A stretch of DNA of 64,000 bases from Mixophyes australis. Taxonomy: Eukaryota; Chordata; Amphibia; Anura; Limnodynastidae. Under the pieces are notes generated by a model. It worked only from the letters and a program-made list of their open reading frames with translations, was not told the DNA's origin and did not search any database. Below are positions 34,506-45,413 of the stretch, piece after piece; position 1 is the first letter of the stretch; each line of letters begins with the position of its first letter. The position numbers and the translations under genes were made by a program. The DNA lies in NCBI GenBank assembly GCA_036250195.1, contig JAVHZZ010000004.1:255564728-255628727 (forward strand), written 5' to 3'.

Positions 34506-34510
34506 GTGCC

Positions 34511-34751
34511 ATTATGATTTTGGGAACCTCCATATCTTTCGAATTGGAAGTCTATACGATGCCCTCACATCTTGCAGGGAAATCCTTTGATGGTGCTTCT
34601 AGAAGTAATACCAAAGTGCTGATCAGCTTTTCACAGCTTCTTTGTGGAGATCACTCTTACAATATCTAATACATGAAGATACTTCTCTTTAGTCCCTGCC
34701 TGTGATCAAAATGCTGGCAATGAAATCTTTTGGTATAAATGAAAGTCAGAT
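34511..34751 (-). pseudogene. DIRS tyrosine recombinase, middle part
   Basis: The minus strand reads approximately QKISLPAF, then a Gln/Gly/Lys segment and HVLDIVRVIST, as in DIRS recombinases between the core-binding and catalytic segments. Stops and shifts are present. It is bounded by gypsy E on one side and gypsy B on the other. Confidence 0.7.
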
Positions 34752-34756
34752 ACTAC

Positions 34757-35514
34757 TGTTACAGCTGACAGTATTATCATGAGCTTGTAGAACCAGAGGT
34801 CTTCACCTATAGCAGCCGCCTTTCCCATAGAGCTGAATATGCTCACAGGGACTCAGATGCCCCCAGGACTTAAACCCAATGTAGTACAAGCTTATGAACG
34901 TTCTGCCGCCCAAGATAGTGGGAGGTACAAGTGGTGTAAGGGGCAAGCCAAAGTTCTTGGGGTCTGAAGCAGGAAACGTGGTCAGGTACAGGAAAATGGT
35001 CAGGGCTGGCAGCAACCAGTGGAGGTCCAGGTAACAAGGCAAAAGGTCAGGGCAACGAGCAAACAATCAAGGTCCAGGTTCCAGGCTTTGATTACAGTCA
35101 TACACTGTAATCAAAGGTTTCCCAAGGAACAGGAGCAGGCAAGCAGACAGGTAACTAAGCGCTATAACCGGCAGGGAGGCTAAGCCCTACCTGCCTTAAA
35201 TACTGATAGTGGCCAATCAGGAGCAAGCTCCATAAATAGTTAATAGGACACAGCTCCCATACTAACAAACCGCATGCGCCCGGGTAACAGCTTGCTGGGT
35301 CTTTGCTCTAATAGAATTAATTATAATTTACGTGCCCGGCTGTGTTTGTCTGCCGTGACGCATACAGGGGCTGGAAAAGCGTCCCGATCGTTGTCCTGGC
35401 AACGGCTGGGTAGAGGTGGAAGTGACATCCCAAACATCATGATGACGGCCAGGACGAGGGGCAGAAAATACAAGCAAGCCGCGGCGGCTCGTAGTAAAAC
35501 TGCGGCTTGTGAAA
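34757..35514 (-). repeat. 3' LTR of gypsy E
   Basis: Aligned with 42123-42870 over its length with clear divergence. On the minus strand TATTTAAGG (from 35202) lies 30 bp before GCCGGTTATA (from 35172), the same promoter spacing as in A. Confidence 0.88.
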
Positions 35515-36529
35515 GTAATCCCCAACCCCCCCCCCCCTTGAGGAGGGGTTGAGGAACCCCGACACCCCGATTTGTCAGGAAATTATTTGAAAAACTCCCC
35601 AATGAGTTTGCTGGCATGCAAACGCTTCTGCGGAATCCAGGATCGTTCCTCAGGGCCATGATCCTTCCACTGTACCAAGAAATGGATTTGCCCCTGGACC
35701 TTTTTAGAGTCAAGAATTTTTTCCACAAAAAATTCTTGACGATCTTCAAAGTTAACAGGCTGAGATTTCCCTAAGTAGCGGAGCCTATACTTCCATGCAG
35801 GGATAGCAGGCTTCAGAGGAGAACAATGGAAAGTGTTCAGAATCCTAAGAGAACGGGGAAGCTTTAACCTGAAGGCAAAAGGGTTGACTTGTTTAACAAT
35901 AGAAAACGATCCAATGAATTTAGGGCCAAGTATTTTATACGGTTGTTTGAGTTTGATATTATGAGTGGAGAGCCAGACCTTTTGACCCACTTTAAAAGAA
36001 CAATTTCTTCAAAAACGGCCTGCAAATGTCACTGTGTCTGCGCTCCTACACAGGGCTGGGTGCCTGCTTCCTCCCTGCCTCTCGCGTCTGATTGCTTGAC
36101 AACCAGACGCACTTCCTCCTTCGGCCGGTCACCCATCCCGTTGCTAATCAACAGGACACTACTCTGAGTCCCGACAGCAGTGTTTCACGTCACCACCGCC
36201 GCCGGTAATTAGGCTCTGGGCCCCTATATATTCTAGTATTGGGTCCCCCTGCTCCTGCGCTTCCTTGTACCTTCAGCTATAGTGTTACCTGTGTTCGACT
36301 CGGCTTGTCCTTGACCTGTGTGGTTTGACCCGGATTGCCTGACTCCTCTTCAATCTCGCTTCAGTGATTACTTCCTCTGAGGACCGCGACCTGTGTGCCT
36401 CCCACGGCGAACCCTAAATTTACTTGCGGGGGTCCCTGGCGAAGACCTGGGACAAGTTAGACACTGCACCTCTTTGTGGCGTTGCGCTAAAATCAGTAAG
36501 CAACATCTCAGCCATCCAAGTCCATGACA

Positions 36530-36542
36530 GTATACTCTGGCC
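36530..36542 (+). promoter_or_regulatory. gypsy D primer-binding site
   Basis: ATACTCTGGC two bases after the 5' LTR is complementary to GCCAGAGTAT at 38328-38337 in the 3' LTR. In that LTR the motif lies exactly 31 bp after the TATATTTT box at 38297. The 5' LTR has lost the motif. Confidence 0.7.
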
Positions 36543-37488
36543 ATGTCAATAGATGGAACAGGAGAGCCATCCGCCCGCGACCCTCTCTTTCATCTCACTC
36601 GCCGAGTTGAGCAGCAGGAGGAAGATCAGGCACGGCTACTGCAATGTGTTCAAGGCCGTCTCACGCTTGGATTCCCTACAGGGTGCCCTGGTGCCTTCCC
36701 AAGCAACAGTGTCTACTACGGCTATTTCCACCTCTTCGGTCTCCACCCCCTCTACCACTTCTCTGGACTGAGGATTCCACCACCTGAGAAATACGACAGA
36801 GATCCTAAGAAATGGTGTCGCTTCTTGAATCAGTGTGCCATCCAATTTGAATGCAACACTGCAGCCTTTTCTTCTGAGCCAACCAAGGTTGCATTCATTA
36901 TTTCGTTGCTCAGCGGACAGGCGCTCGGCTGGGCCTCACCACTATGGGAACGTAATGACTCTCTCTTGGAAAACTCTGCCTCCTTCATCGAGATGTTCCG
37001 GAACACTTTTGACGAACCTGGACGAGTATCCTCTGCTGCTGCAAGTCTGCTGAATCTCCGCCAGGGTTCCTTGTCAGTTGGCCAGTATGCCGTTCAATTT
37101 TGCATGTTAGCTTCCTACTACGATGGAACAACAAGGCCCTAATCGCCATCTTTTGGCAGGGTTTCGCCGACTGGATAAAGGATGAACAAGTCTCCAGAGA
37201 ACTTCCCTAGGACCTGGACGCGCTCATCTCTCTCTGCATTCGCATAGATCTTCGTTTTAGAGAGAGAACCCAGGAGAGATCCTCGGTTAGACGGACTACT
37301 CGCCTGGCTCCCCAATTCCAAAACTCCATAGGTCCCCCCGAGGAACCTATGCAGCTCGGACGCTCCCGGTTGTCTCCTGAGGAAAGTGACAAACGTTTTA
37401 AACTGAGACTATGCCTGTACTGTGGTGATGCGGGGCATGTTTTGAACTCCTGCCCAAAGAGACTGGGAAACTCTTCCTCCTAGACGGC
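36543..37488 (+). pseudogene. gypsy D Gag
   Basis: Starts with MSIDGTGEPSARD, similar to B and C Gag. The frame is lost near 37120 by a small deletion but recognisable to the zinc knuckle CLYCGDAGHVLNSC. The heptamer GGGAAAC at 37465-37471 is followed by TC and, 11 bases after the heptamer, by an in-frame TAG. This is the layout of a -1 frameshift site. Confidence 0.85.
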
Positions 37489-38284
37489 TCCTTTCCTTTT
37501 TCTATCGTATGGAACCCAGCCCACCCTCCCAGACTTTGCTTCCAACATTTCTCTTTCCAGTCCTGCAACCGATGCCTTGGTGCGGAATTTCTTGCATATC
37601 TGGTCTGTAACTAAAACCAAGCTTCTAGAATCATCTCTACATTATAAGCTATCTACTGACAGTCACCTGAGACTTCTGCCTGTATTTCAGATCGGGGATA
37701 AAGTTTGATTATCCACATGTAACCTTAAACTCCAGGATCCTTCCCAGAAATTGGCTTCCCGCTACATTGGACCCTTTCCTATCACCCATGTCATTAATTC
37801 AGTAACTTACAAGCTCTGTTTGCCTTCCTCTCTCAAGATTCATCATGTCTTTCATATTTCTCTTCTCAAGCCGCTAATCATTAGTAAGTTCCACCGGCTT
37901 CCTCCTCATCCTGCTCCTGTTCGGACATCGGCTGGCGATGCATTCGAGGTTAGCCGTATTCTGGACTCTCGCATCCTTCATGGACATCATCAGTTTCTGG
38001 TTCATTGGAAGGGCTTTGGTCCTAAAGAGACATCTTGCGTCAACAAAGAATTTCTCCATGCCCCATTCCTCCTGAAACAGTTCTTCAAAGGAAGATCCAT
38101 GCCTTCCTCCACACGGAGTAGGGGAGGGTGTACTGTCAGCCATGTAGGAGTGCAGACACGGGGACGGGCACCTGCTTCCTCCCTGCCTCTCGTGTCTGGT
38201 TGCCGGGCACACGCGTTCGCGAACAGGACTCTACTCCGAGTCCTGGCGGTGGTGTTACATGTCACCCCCGCCATCGGTAATTAG
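37489..38284 (+). pseudogene. gypsy D integrase C-terminus and chromodomain
   Basis: The sequence resumes with integrase C-terminal motifs (GDKV, then ASRYIGPFPITHVIN) and a chromodomain (FLVHWKGFG) that runs into the 3' LTR to 38284. A stop codon interrupts the GDKV region (37709). The junction at about 37490 marks a large internal deletion. Confidence 0.82.
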
Positions 38285-41200
38285 GCTCTGGGCTCTTATA
38301 TTTTCTAGCCTCTGGCACCAGACTGGTGCCAGAGTATTGGGTCCACCTGCTCCTGCGCTTCCTTGTACCTTCAGCTATAGTGTTACCTGTGTTCGACTTG
38401 GCTTGTCCTTGACCTGTCTATGCTTCTCCCTTGGCTTATCCATCCAAGTACGTGACAGGAAATTTTTTAGACTGAAAAGAGGCCCATAGTAAAGCAGCGT
38501 GGACTTTTTTCCAGACAATCCTGAGATGCGAAGCCGTGGAACGTATCTTTGGGAGGCCAGAATGGTTGAGAGACGACAATGAATTGAACCTTTGATGGAA
38601 ACCAAAATTGCAAAAAAATGGAGAGGTACGAGTAGAGGAATGACAGAGTTATTATATGCGAATTTCGTCCTACAAGAGCAAAGATGACCAATTATTTTGA
38701 AATTCGTAGGTATAAAAGCATAGAAATTGTTCCAAAGATTGGTTAACTCTTTCAATCTGTCCATTAGACTGAGGATGGTAGGCTGATGAGGGACTGATGT
38801 TAATCCCAAAAAGGCTACAGAAGGACTTCCAGAATTTGCAACAGGTTGGGAGCCGTGGTCAGAGACAATATCAATAGGTAAGCCATAAAGACGTAAAACA
38901 TGTAGTATAAAGAGCACAGCCAGACTCTGAGCACTGGGGAGCTTGGTCAATGGAATAAAATTGGACATGTTACTGAAACAGTCCTCTTCTACCCAAATAG
39001 TGTTGTTTCCTGAAGAATATGGCAGATCCACAATAAAATCCATTGACAAATGCATCCAGGGTTTCCTAGGAGTAAAAAAAAGGCATAAGCGGACTTGAGG
39101 GACAGCTTCTGGAAGTTTTGTTTTTTGCGCAGGAAAGAACAAAGTTTTCGACATCCGAGGACAAGTGGGACCACCACAAGGAGCACAAAAGAATCTCAAC
39201 AGTTTTGGAGATACCCGGGTGCCCGGCAGACTTGTTTTCATGGGCCTCAGAAAGGACTGCTCTTCGTAGATGAACTGGAACAAATAGGCGCCCTGCAGGA
39301 GTTTCAGGAAGAGCTAATTTCTGGAATTGACGAATAGTAATACCTAGGGCTTGAGTCAAAACAGCGTGAATAATGGAAGAAGGAATAATGGCCTGTTGTT
39401 CTCCAGCAGGTAATTGGTGAGGAATGAAGCTCCTAGACAAAGCTTTCCACCTTGGTATTCTTGGATCCAGGTCTATAGGTTATGACAAACTTAAAACGAG
39501 TGAAAAATAACTCTCATTGTGCTTGTCTGGAGTTTAGACATTTAGCAGTTTCAATATTCAAAAGATTTTTATGATCGGTGAAGACCGAAATCGTATGAAC
39601 AGCTCACTCGAACCAGTGACGCCACTCTTCGAAGGCCCACTTAATTGCCAGAAGTTCTCGATTGCCTACATCATAGTTAACCTCAGCAACCGAAAATTTG
39701 CGCGAAAAGAAAGTCCATGCATGCAATCTATGGTTACAGGGGTCCCTTTGGGATAGAAGAGCACCAGCGCCTACTTCAGAGGCGTCTACCTCCAGTACGA
39801 ATGGTAACTCCGGATTGGGATGCTTAAGGACTGGAGCAGTGGGGAATGCCCTTTTTAGGGCTTCAAATTAAGCTATGGCCAACTACTGGAATCCACCCCT
39901 TTGTGGTGAGGGCTGTAATAGGGGCCACTAAATCAGAAAAGACTCAGATCTCCGGTAATAGTTTGCAAAGCCTAGAAATCTCTGGATAGCTTTCAGATTA
40001 GTGGGACGTACCAATTCCAGAATTGCTTGAACCTTGCTAGGATCCAAAGAGAATCCATTGGGACAGATTACATTTTCAAGGAATGAGACCTTCTGGATCT
40101 TGAATTCACATTTTTCCAGCTTGGCAAAAAGTTGATGCTGCCGAAGTTTAGAGAGGACCTGTTTCACGTGAAGGCAGTGCTGGTCCATGGATAAAGAATA
40201 AATCAGGATGTCGTCCAGATATACCCCAACAAAGCGACCTAAGAATTCTCGAAGAACATCAATAATAAGATCCTGGAAGACAGCAGGTGCGTTGCATAAA
40301 CCGAAGGGCATGACCAAGTATTCATAGTGGCCTGAGTGGGTGTTGAATGCGGTCTTCCATTCGTCCCCCTCCTTGATACATATAAGGTTGTATGCTCCAC
40401 GTAAGTCGATCTTGGTAAACACTGAGGCACCTCTAAGCTGATCAAAGAGGACTGATATAAGCGGAAGTGGGTAGGTATTTTTAATGGTGATTTTATTCAA
40501 TCTGCGGAAGTCTATGCAGGGTCGAAGAGTCCCGTTCTTTTTGGAGACAAAGAAAAACCCAGCTCCATTAAGGGATTTAGAAGGCCTTATAAAGCCCTTT
40601 TTAAGATTATCCTTAATATAATCCTCCATGGCTTGCATTTCTGACACGGAGAGAGAGTACAATCTTCCTTTAAGGAACTTAGAGCCGGGAACTAGGTAAA
40701 CTGCGCAATCGTAATCGCAATGTGGAAGTAATATGTCAGCTTCCTGTTTGGAGAATACATCCCGAAATTTATGATACGGTAGAGGCAGCTGATCTAGCGG
40801 GACCTGGAGCAAAGGAACGGGCAAATATAAGGATGAGGAACAAGAAGGACTGCAGTGAATGATGTCTCCTATCGATGGCTGGACTGTAGCCAGGGATGTC
40901 CCAGGATTACAGGAACAGAAGAGCAATTAAGATAGAATTACAAGGTTTCAGAATGTAGTGCTTTCGCAGTGAGCTGCAATAGAGATGTCTGTGAACATAT
41001 CTTTCCACCCGGTAGAGGACCACCATCCAGGCAAGAGACAGTGATGGGTGACATGAGCTTAATGGCAGAAATCCCCAAGGAACGGGCGAAGTTCAGATCC
41101 AGAAAATTCCCAGCAGCACCACTGTCTAGGAAGGCAGAGACAGAGGTAGATTGTGCACCAAACAAAATCATTGCAGGTACCAGGACTGCATTCTTGGAAG

Positions 41201-42122
41201 ATATTATCTGCAGACCTATATGAAACTCTACCCCGTTCTCTAGGCCTGCTCTTTTCCCAACTTTTTGAGACAGCTTCGGAGGAGATGGCCCCTGTTGCCA
41301 CAATGTAGACGAAGACCTAAGGTACGTATCCTCATTTTCTCTTCCGAAGTAAGGCGATAAGCACCTAGCTGCATGGGCTCAGCGGGTTCAAATGGTGCAG
41401 CAGAAGGAGTCAGAAGAGAGCATGAGGAAATGGTAGTATCCCTCTCAGCTTTTCTTTCTTTAAATCTGCAGTCAATTTTGATGACCAATTGCATTAGATT
41501 CTCCAGTGTAGCTGGTAGAGGTTATTGCACCAGAGAGTCTTTTATCTGTTCGGAAAGACCGAAGCGGAACTGGCTCCGGAGTGCTGGGTCATTCCACTCG
41601 CTGTCCGTGGACCAGCGCCTGAACTCCACACAATATTCCTCAGCAGAACGACTGCCCTGTTTCAGGGTCGATTCAGCCAACTCTGTCCGGATCATCATAG
41701 AGCAGACCCAGAGCATTAAAGAATGCATCAATGGACTGTAATGGATGGCTTGTGGTAGCAAGACTAAATGCCCAGGACTGAGGATCACCCTGCAGAAGGG
41801 ATATAATGATGCAAAGCCTTTGAAACTCCGATCCAGGTGAACGAGGTCTAAAGTTTACAACTTTCCTTAAAGTTGCGAAATAAGGTTCTATTTCCAAAGA
41901 ACCAATCAGGCAGGTTCAATTTGGGTTCCACAGTAGGTGCCAGGGGAGCTTGCTGGGCTTGTGAGGCTCTAGCAGCTTCCTCTTGCGCAGACAAACGATG
42001 TGACAGACATTGGACCATCTGGGATAAAGTTTGGATTGGCCCGCCAAAACTTGAGCTGGAGAAGGATTTGTCGCGCTTTCATCCATGGAAATTGCTTTTC
42101 CACTCTTCACGGCCGGATATAA

Positions 42123-42870
42123 TGTTACGGCAGACAGTAGTATCATGAGCTTGTAGAACCAGTTGTTGAGGTCTTCACCTATAGCAGCCGCCTTTCCCAT
42201 AGAGCTGAATATGCTCACAGGTATTCAGATGACCCCAGGAGTTAAACTCAATGTAGTACAAGCTTATGAATGTACTTCCGACCTAGATAGTGGGAGATTG
42301 TACAAGTGGAGTAAGGGGAAAGCCAAAGGTCTTGGGGTCTGGAGCAGGAAACATGGTCAGGTACAGGCAAACAGTCAGGGCTGGCAGCGATCAATGAGGT
42401 CCAGGTAACAAGGCAGAAGTTCAGGGCAACGAACATACAATCAAGGTCGAGGTTCCAGGCAAAAGGTCATACACTGTAATCAATCCAAAGGTTTCCCAAG
42501 CAACAGGAGCAGGCAAGCAGACAGGTAACTGAGCGCTATAACCGGCAGGGAGGTTAAGTCCTCTTAATACTGATAGCTGCCAATCAGGAGCAAGCTCCAT
42601 AAATAGTTAATAGGACCCATACTAACAAACTGCGAATGTGCCCAGGTAACAGCATGTCGAGTCACAGTGCTAATAGAATTAATTATAACTCACGCACCCG
42701 GCTGTGTTTGCCTGCGCGAACAGCGGCTGGAGAAGCGTCCCGACCATTGTCCTGGCAATGGCAGGGTAGAGGTGGAAGTGACGTCCCGATCGTCATGATG
42801 ACAGCCGGAACGAGGGGTAAAGAATACAAGCGAGCCGCAGTGGATCGTAGTAAAGCCGCGGCTCGTGACA
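42123..42870 (-). repeat. 5' LTR of gypsy E
   Basis: Reads TGTCACGAGCCGC... on the minus strand and ends CCGTAACA. The U3 start contains the 8-bp inverted repeat CGAGCCGC (42831-42838) and GCGGCTCG (42858-42865). Confidence 0.88.
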
Positions 42871-42875
42871 GCTAC

Positions 42876-43335
42876 TTTAGGCAAAAAAATAGGATTTGTC
42901 CTTAGTATCACCCTATCAGGAAAAATATTTCAAAACGGTTCCTTGCACCAAAATATATGTATTTCTCCAATTCACCTTGCAGAAGTAATTGTCACCAAAA
43001 ATAGTACTTTCAGGACTAGTACTTTAAGATGAATATCTTGTAGAAGTTCATATGTGTATGTCAATAAAGAGTCCAGTACCAGATTATGATTGCTTAGTGT
43101 TACAAATAATCTGATGCATAGCCAAATCCTTTTGACTACCATAAAAAGTGTTTTATTAGTGCCTCCATTATTTTTTTTTTTGTATCAAGAAAAATACTTA
43201 ATGCTGAAACTTTGATTTTCAGAACCAGGTTCTTGTTTAGGGCCTCCTGTAAACAATCTAATATCTGTGGAATACCTGGTGCCATAGGGTTAATTGAGCC
43301 TTGCTTGCACCAATAGATATATTTTTCCAAACTTT
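42876..43335 (-). pseudogene. DIRS tyrosine recombinase, N-terminal and core part
   Basis: The minus strand encodes IYWCKQGSINPMAPGIPQIL and then DCLQEALNKN, the core-binding domain typical of DIRS recombinases. Further on come LVLDSLLTYTYELLQDIHLK and FFPDRVILRTNPIFLPKV. It is cut by gypsy E. A few frame breaks are present. Confidence 0.85.
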
Positions 43336-43339
43336 ATAG

Positions 43340-43930
43340 TAAATAATAGAAGATTTTTTTTCTAGCTTGTAACAGGATTTTAATAACTTATTTTAAGACA
43401 TATTTTATTTCTTAAAAGTCCACTCAATTTCGACAACAACAAGAAGAATGTACTCTGGTTCGAGTGTAACATTGGTCCTTGATACAGGACATCTGGGCAC
43501 AATGGTAGAGGTCTTGGTAGTTCTAGAAGCATTCCCCAAGTTATGGCCAACCATGAGTGCCGTGGGAGAATCTCTATCACTTCTACTTGTTCCTACTTTA
43601 TTTTCCTCAGGACTCTTAAAATGATAGAAAATGGAGGGAATATATATATCCAAGATGAACTTTCCATTGCCTTGTCAAAGCATTTACTCCTTCTGCATTT
43701 GGATCTTTGTGGTGAGAGAAACACTGACACAATTTGGCATTCTGTGTTGTTGCCATTAGATCTATTTGTGGTAGCCCAAACCACAGTACCAGTAGCCAGA
43801 ATATCTTTTCTTTTAGAGCCCATTCTCCTGGATGTACTCGATGTTGGCTGACATAATGTACCAGTATATTGTCCTTGCCTGCTACATGAAGAGATGATAA
43901 AGCACAGAAGTTACTTTTTGGCATGAAACA
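43340..43930 (-). pseudogene. DIRS RNase H, C-terminal part
   Basis: Motifs ALSSLHVAGKDN, VSQHRVHPGEWAL, FGLPQIDLMATTQNAK and RVLRKIKV match the RNase H and connecting region of DIRS Pol. It continues in sense from the piece at 44827-44995 across an inserted 0.9 kb segment. Confidence 0.85.
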
Positions 43931-44826
43931 TGGTGAATACCGCCACACACTGGATCAGTTGCCTAGCGACAGTAGCCAGCATCCTCTCCCTATCAAGGGG
44001 CACTGGATTGCGCCCTGAAGTGTTAAGAAATATGGTGATCGCTACCGAACGCCGGATCAGTTTCTGGCATTGCTCCATCAGGCAGTAGCGGATTATGCCT
44101 TGGTGTTTGCCAGGTTTCATATATAATTGCAGGATGTTCACTGCTACACTCCGGACTGGTTGCCTAGTAACAGTATCGCCATGTTCTCCTTCTGATACAG
44201 GCGGCGCTATATCGATTCCACCCAGATGCTATGTAAATAACAACCAGCATCTTCTCAACTCTCAGCTAGTTGCTAGGCAGTGTCAGCTGTCTACTTACTC
44301 CTAAGCACCTTGCTACACTTGTGTAGCTAATCATCTTACAAACTCTCATTGGTTCCTCTAGCTTTATAACCCCTTCCTGTTGTTCACCAATGCTGGTGAT
44401 AGCTCCTGTTTAACCTAGTGTGCCTTTGTATCCTGACCTGATTCTGTCTCTCAGTGTTTGACCCAGATTGTTTAAACAGAATTGCTATTTTTTTACTCCT
44501 TCATCTTGGCTTGTTAAATGATCCTACATTTATCTTTACCTGTTCTGAGCCCTGGCTTGCTAAATGCAATTGCTGTCTTCTGCTCCTGACCTTGGCTTTT
44601 TTTTATGCATATGTGTTAAACCTTGCCAGTCTGCTTCTCTGTTATTGAATTTTCTGTTACAATCTAGGCTACTCACTACCACCTTCCCCTCCTTCCGTGT
44701 TCTGACCACTCTATTAGCAATAGTGTAATCAACAGCTACTACTACTCAAGCATAAGTCCTGGGGTCAACTAAGTACTGTGGAACACATCTAATTCCTTGG
44801 AAAGGGGACTGTTATAGGTGAATACC
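43931..44826. mobile_element. unclassified 0.9 kb insertion flanked by a 10-bp direct repeat
   Basis: GGTGAATACC at 43931-43940 recurs at 44817-44826, and DIRS RNase H coding continues across it if one copy is removed. The inserted sequence has CTTTATAACC near 44362 and, further on, T/G-rich phrases like the R-U5 of the gypsy LTRs, so it could be a solo LTR. However, a 10-bp duplication and the lack of TG...CA ends do not fit well. Confidence 0.5.
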
Positions 44827-44995
44827 TCGTGAAGTGGTTCTGGTAGTTGAGGCTCACATACCACATTGCCATTAACACTGCATTGTTTTAGAAATGCCAT
44901 GACTGTTTGATTGTCTGAGAACACTTTTAGACATCTCTGTTGCAGTCAAGGCTGAAAATATAGAATTGGATACAGACCACCCTCATTTCTAAAAT
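44827..44995 (-). pseudogene. DIRS RNase H, N-terminal part
   Basis: The minus strand gives VFSDNQTVMAFLKQC, the DIRS RNase H motif around the catalytic Asp, followed by sequence ending PEPLHEVFT at the insertion point. Confidence 0.75.
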
Positions 44996-45025
44996 GTTTA
45001 TATGAAGCTTCTTTTCCCCTTTGTC

Positions 45026-45413
45026 TCAGGTACCTTGTTCCATCTGAGAGGTCAAATGCACCTCCAGCCTGTGATGCTGAAGTCTGTTGTTAATATCAGC
45101 CACTCTGGTTCTGAGAAATAAGTTCAAAGAATTCTTCTTACAGGTTCCTTCAACCAAATGAGAGACTCTCTGCCTTCTTTTGTTCATTTGATTCTGTATT
45201 GTAGAGATTCCTGCCTGTGATCCCATCTTCTGAACAACCCCGAACTGTAATGTTCTCATGTGCCATCTTCCCAATGGTACAAATCCAATTGTAGATATGA
45301 ACATCCTTAGGAGACTGAGGCACTCTCTTATTGACAGATTTTGTTGTTTGAAGACATAGATCTGTTGAAATGATTGCTGTGTCTATGTATAGACCTAGGA
45401 ATTGTAACTGTTG
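45026..45413 (-). pseudogene. DIRS reverse transcriptase, C-terminal part
   Basis: The minus strand reads QFLGLYIDTAIISTDLCLQ, IRECLSLLRMFISTIGF, and PLGRWHMRTLQ, matching the region after the RT palm in DIRS elements. It is interrupted upstream by the solo LTR. Confidence 0.85.

Larger units (their letters stand above)
29055..34510 (+). mobile_element. gypsy element B, inserted in the DIRS recombinase
   Basis: LTRs at 29060-29658 (599 bp) and 33903-34505 (603 bp) are flanked by the 5-bp duplication GTGCC at 29055-29059 and 34506-34510. The LTRs differ at a number of sites and by several small insertions or deletions, so B is older than A or C. The same chromovirus plan applies, but the coding frame is broken at least three times, so B is non-autonomous. 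Confidence 0.95.
36022..38462 (+). mobile_element. gypsy element D, internally deleted, nested in E
   Basis: LTRs at 36027-36529 (503 bp) and 38134-38457 (324 bp, internally deleted) are flanked by GCAAA (36022-36026) and GGAAA (38458-38462), a 5-bp duplication with one change. E's integrase coding sequence continues on both sides. The interior keeps Gag, then jumps at about 37490 to the integrase C-terminus and chromodomain. Protease, RT, RNase H and the integrase core are missing, so D is non-autonomous. Confidence 0.88.
35515..42086 (-). pseudogene. gypsy E Gag-Pol, multiply broken
   Basis: Segments on the minus strand are Gag from an ATG at 42086 to about 41240 (zinc knuckle region near 41290), then protease 41303-40938 (DSGAAGNFLD). 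RT follows at 40926-39928 (YLDD retained), then RNase H about 39870-39450 and the integrase zinc and core domains 39440-38462. After the D insertion come the integrase C-terminus and chromodomain, 35990-35583. Numerous shifts and stops separate the pieces, and the integrase DDE core is decayed. Confidence 0.85.
34752..42875 (-). mobile_element. gypsy element E, degenerate, carrying gypsy D
   Basis: LTRs at 34757-35514 (3') and 42123-42870 (5') lie on the minus strand. Flanks ACTAC (34752-34756) and GCTAC (42871-42875) are a 5-bp duplication with one change. E is a relative of A: similar LTR palindromes, and a 9-of-10 match between its primer-binding site (42112-42121) and the RNA-start motif. 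All coding parts are broken, and gypsy D sits inside its integrase region. E itself interrupts the DIRS recombinase. Confidence 0.92.
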
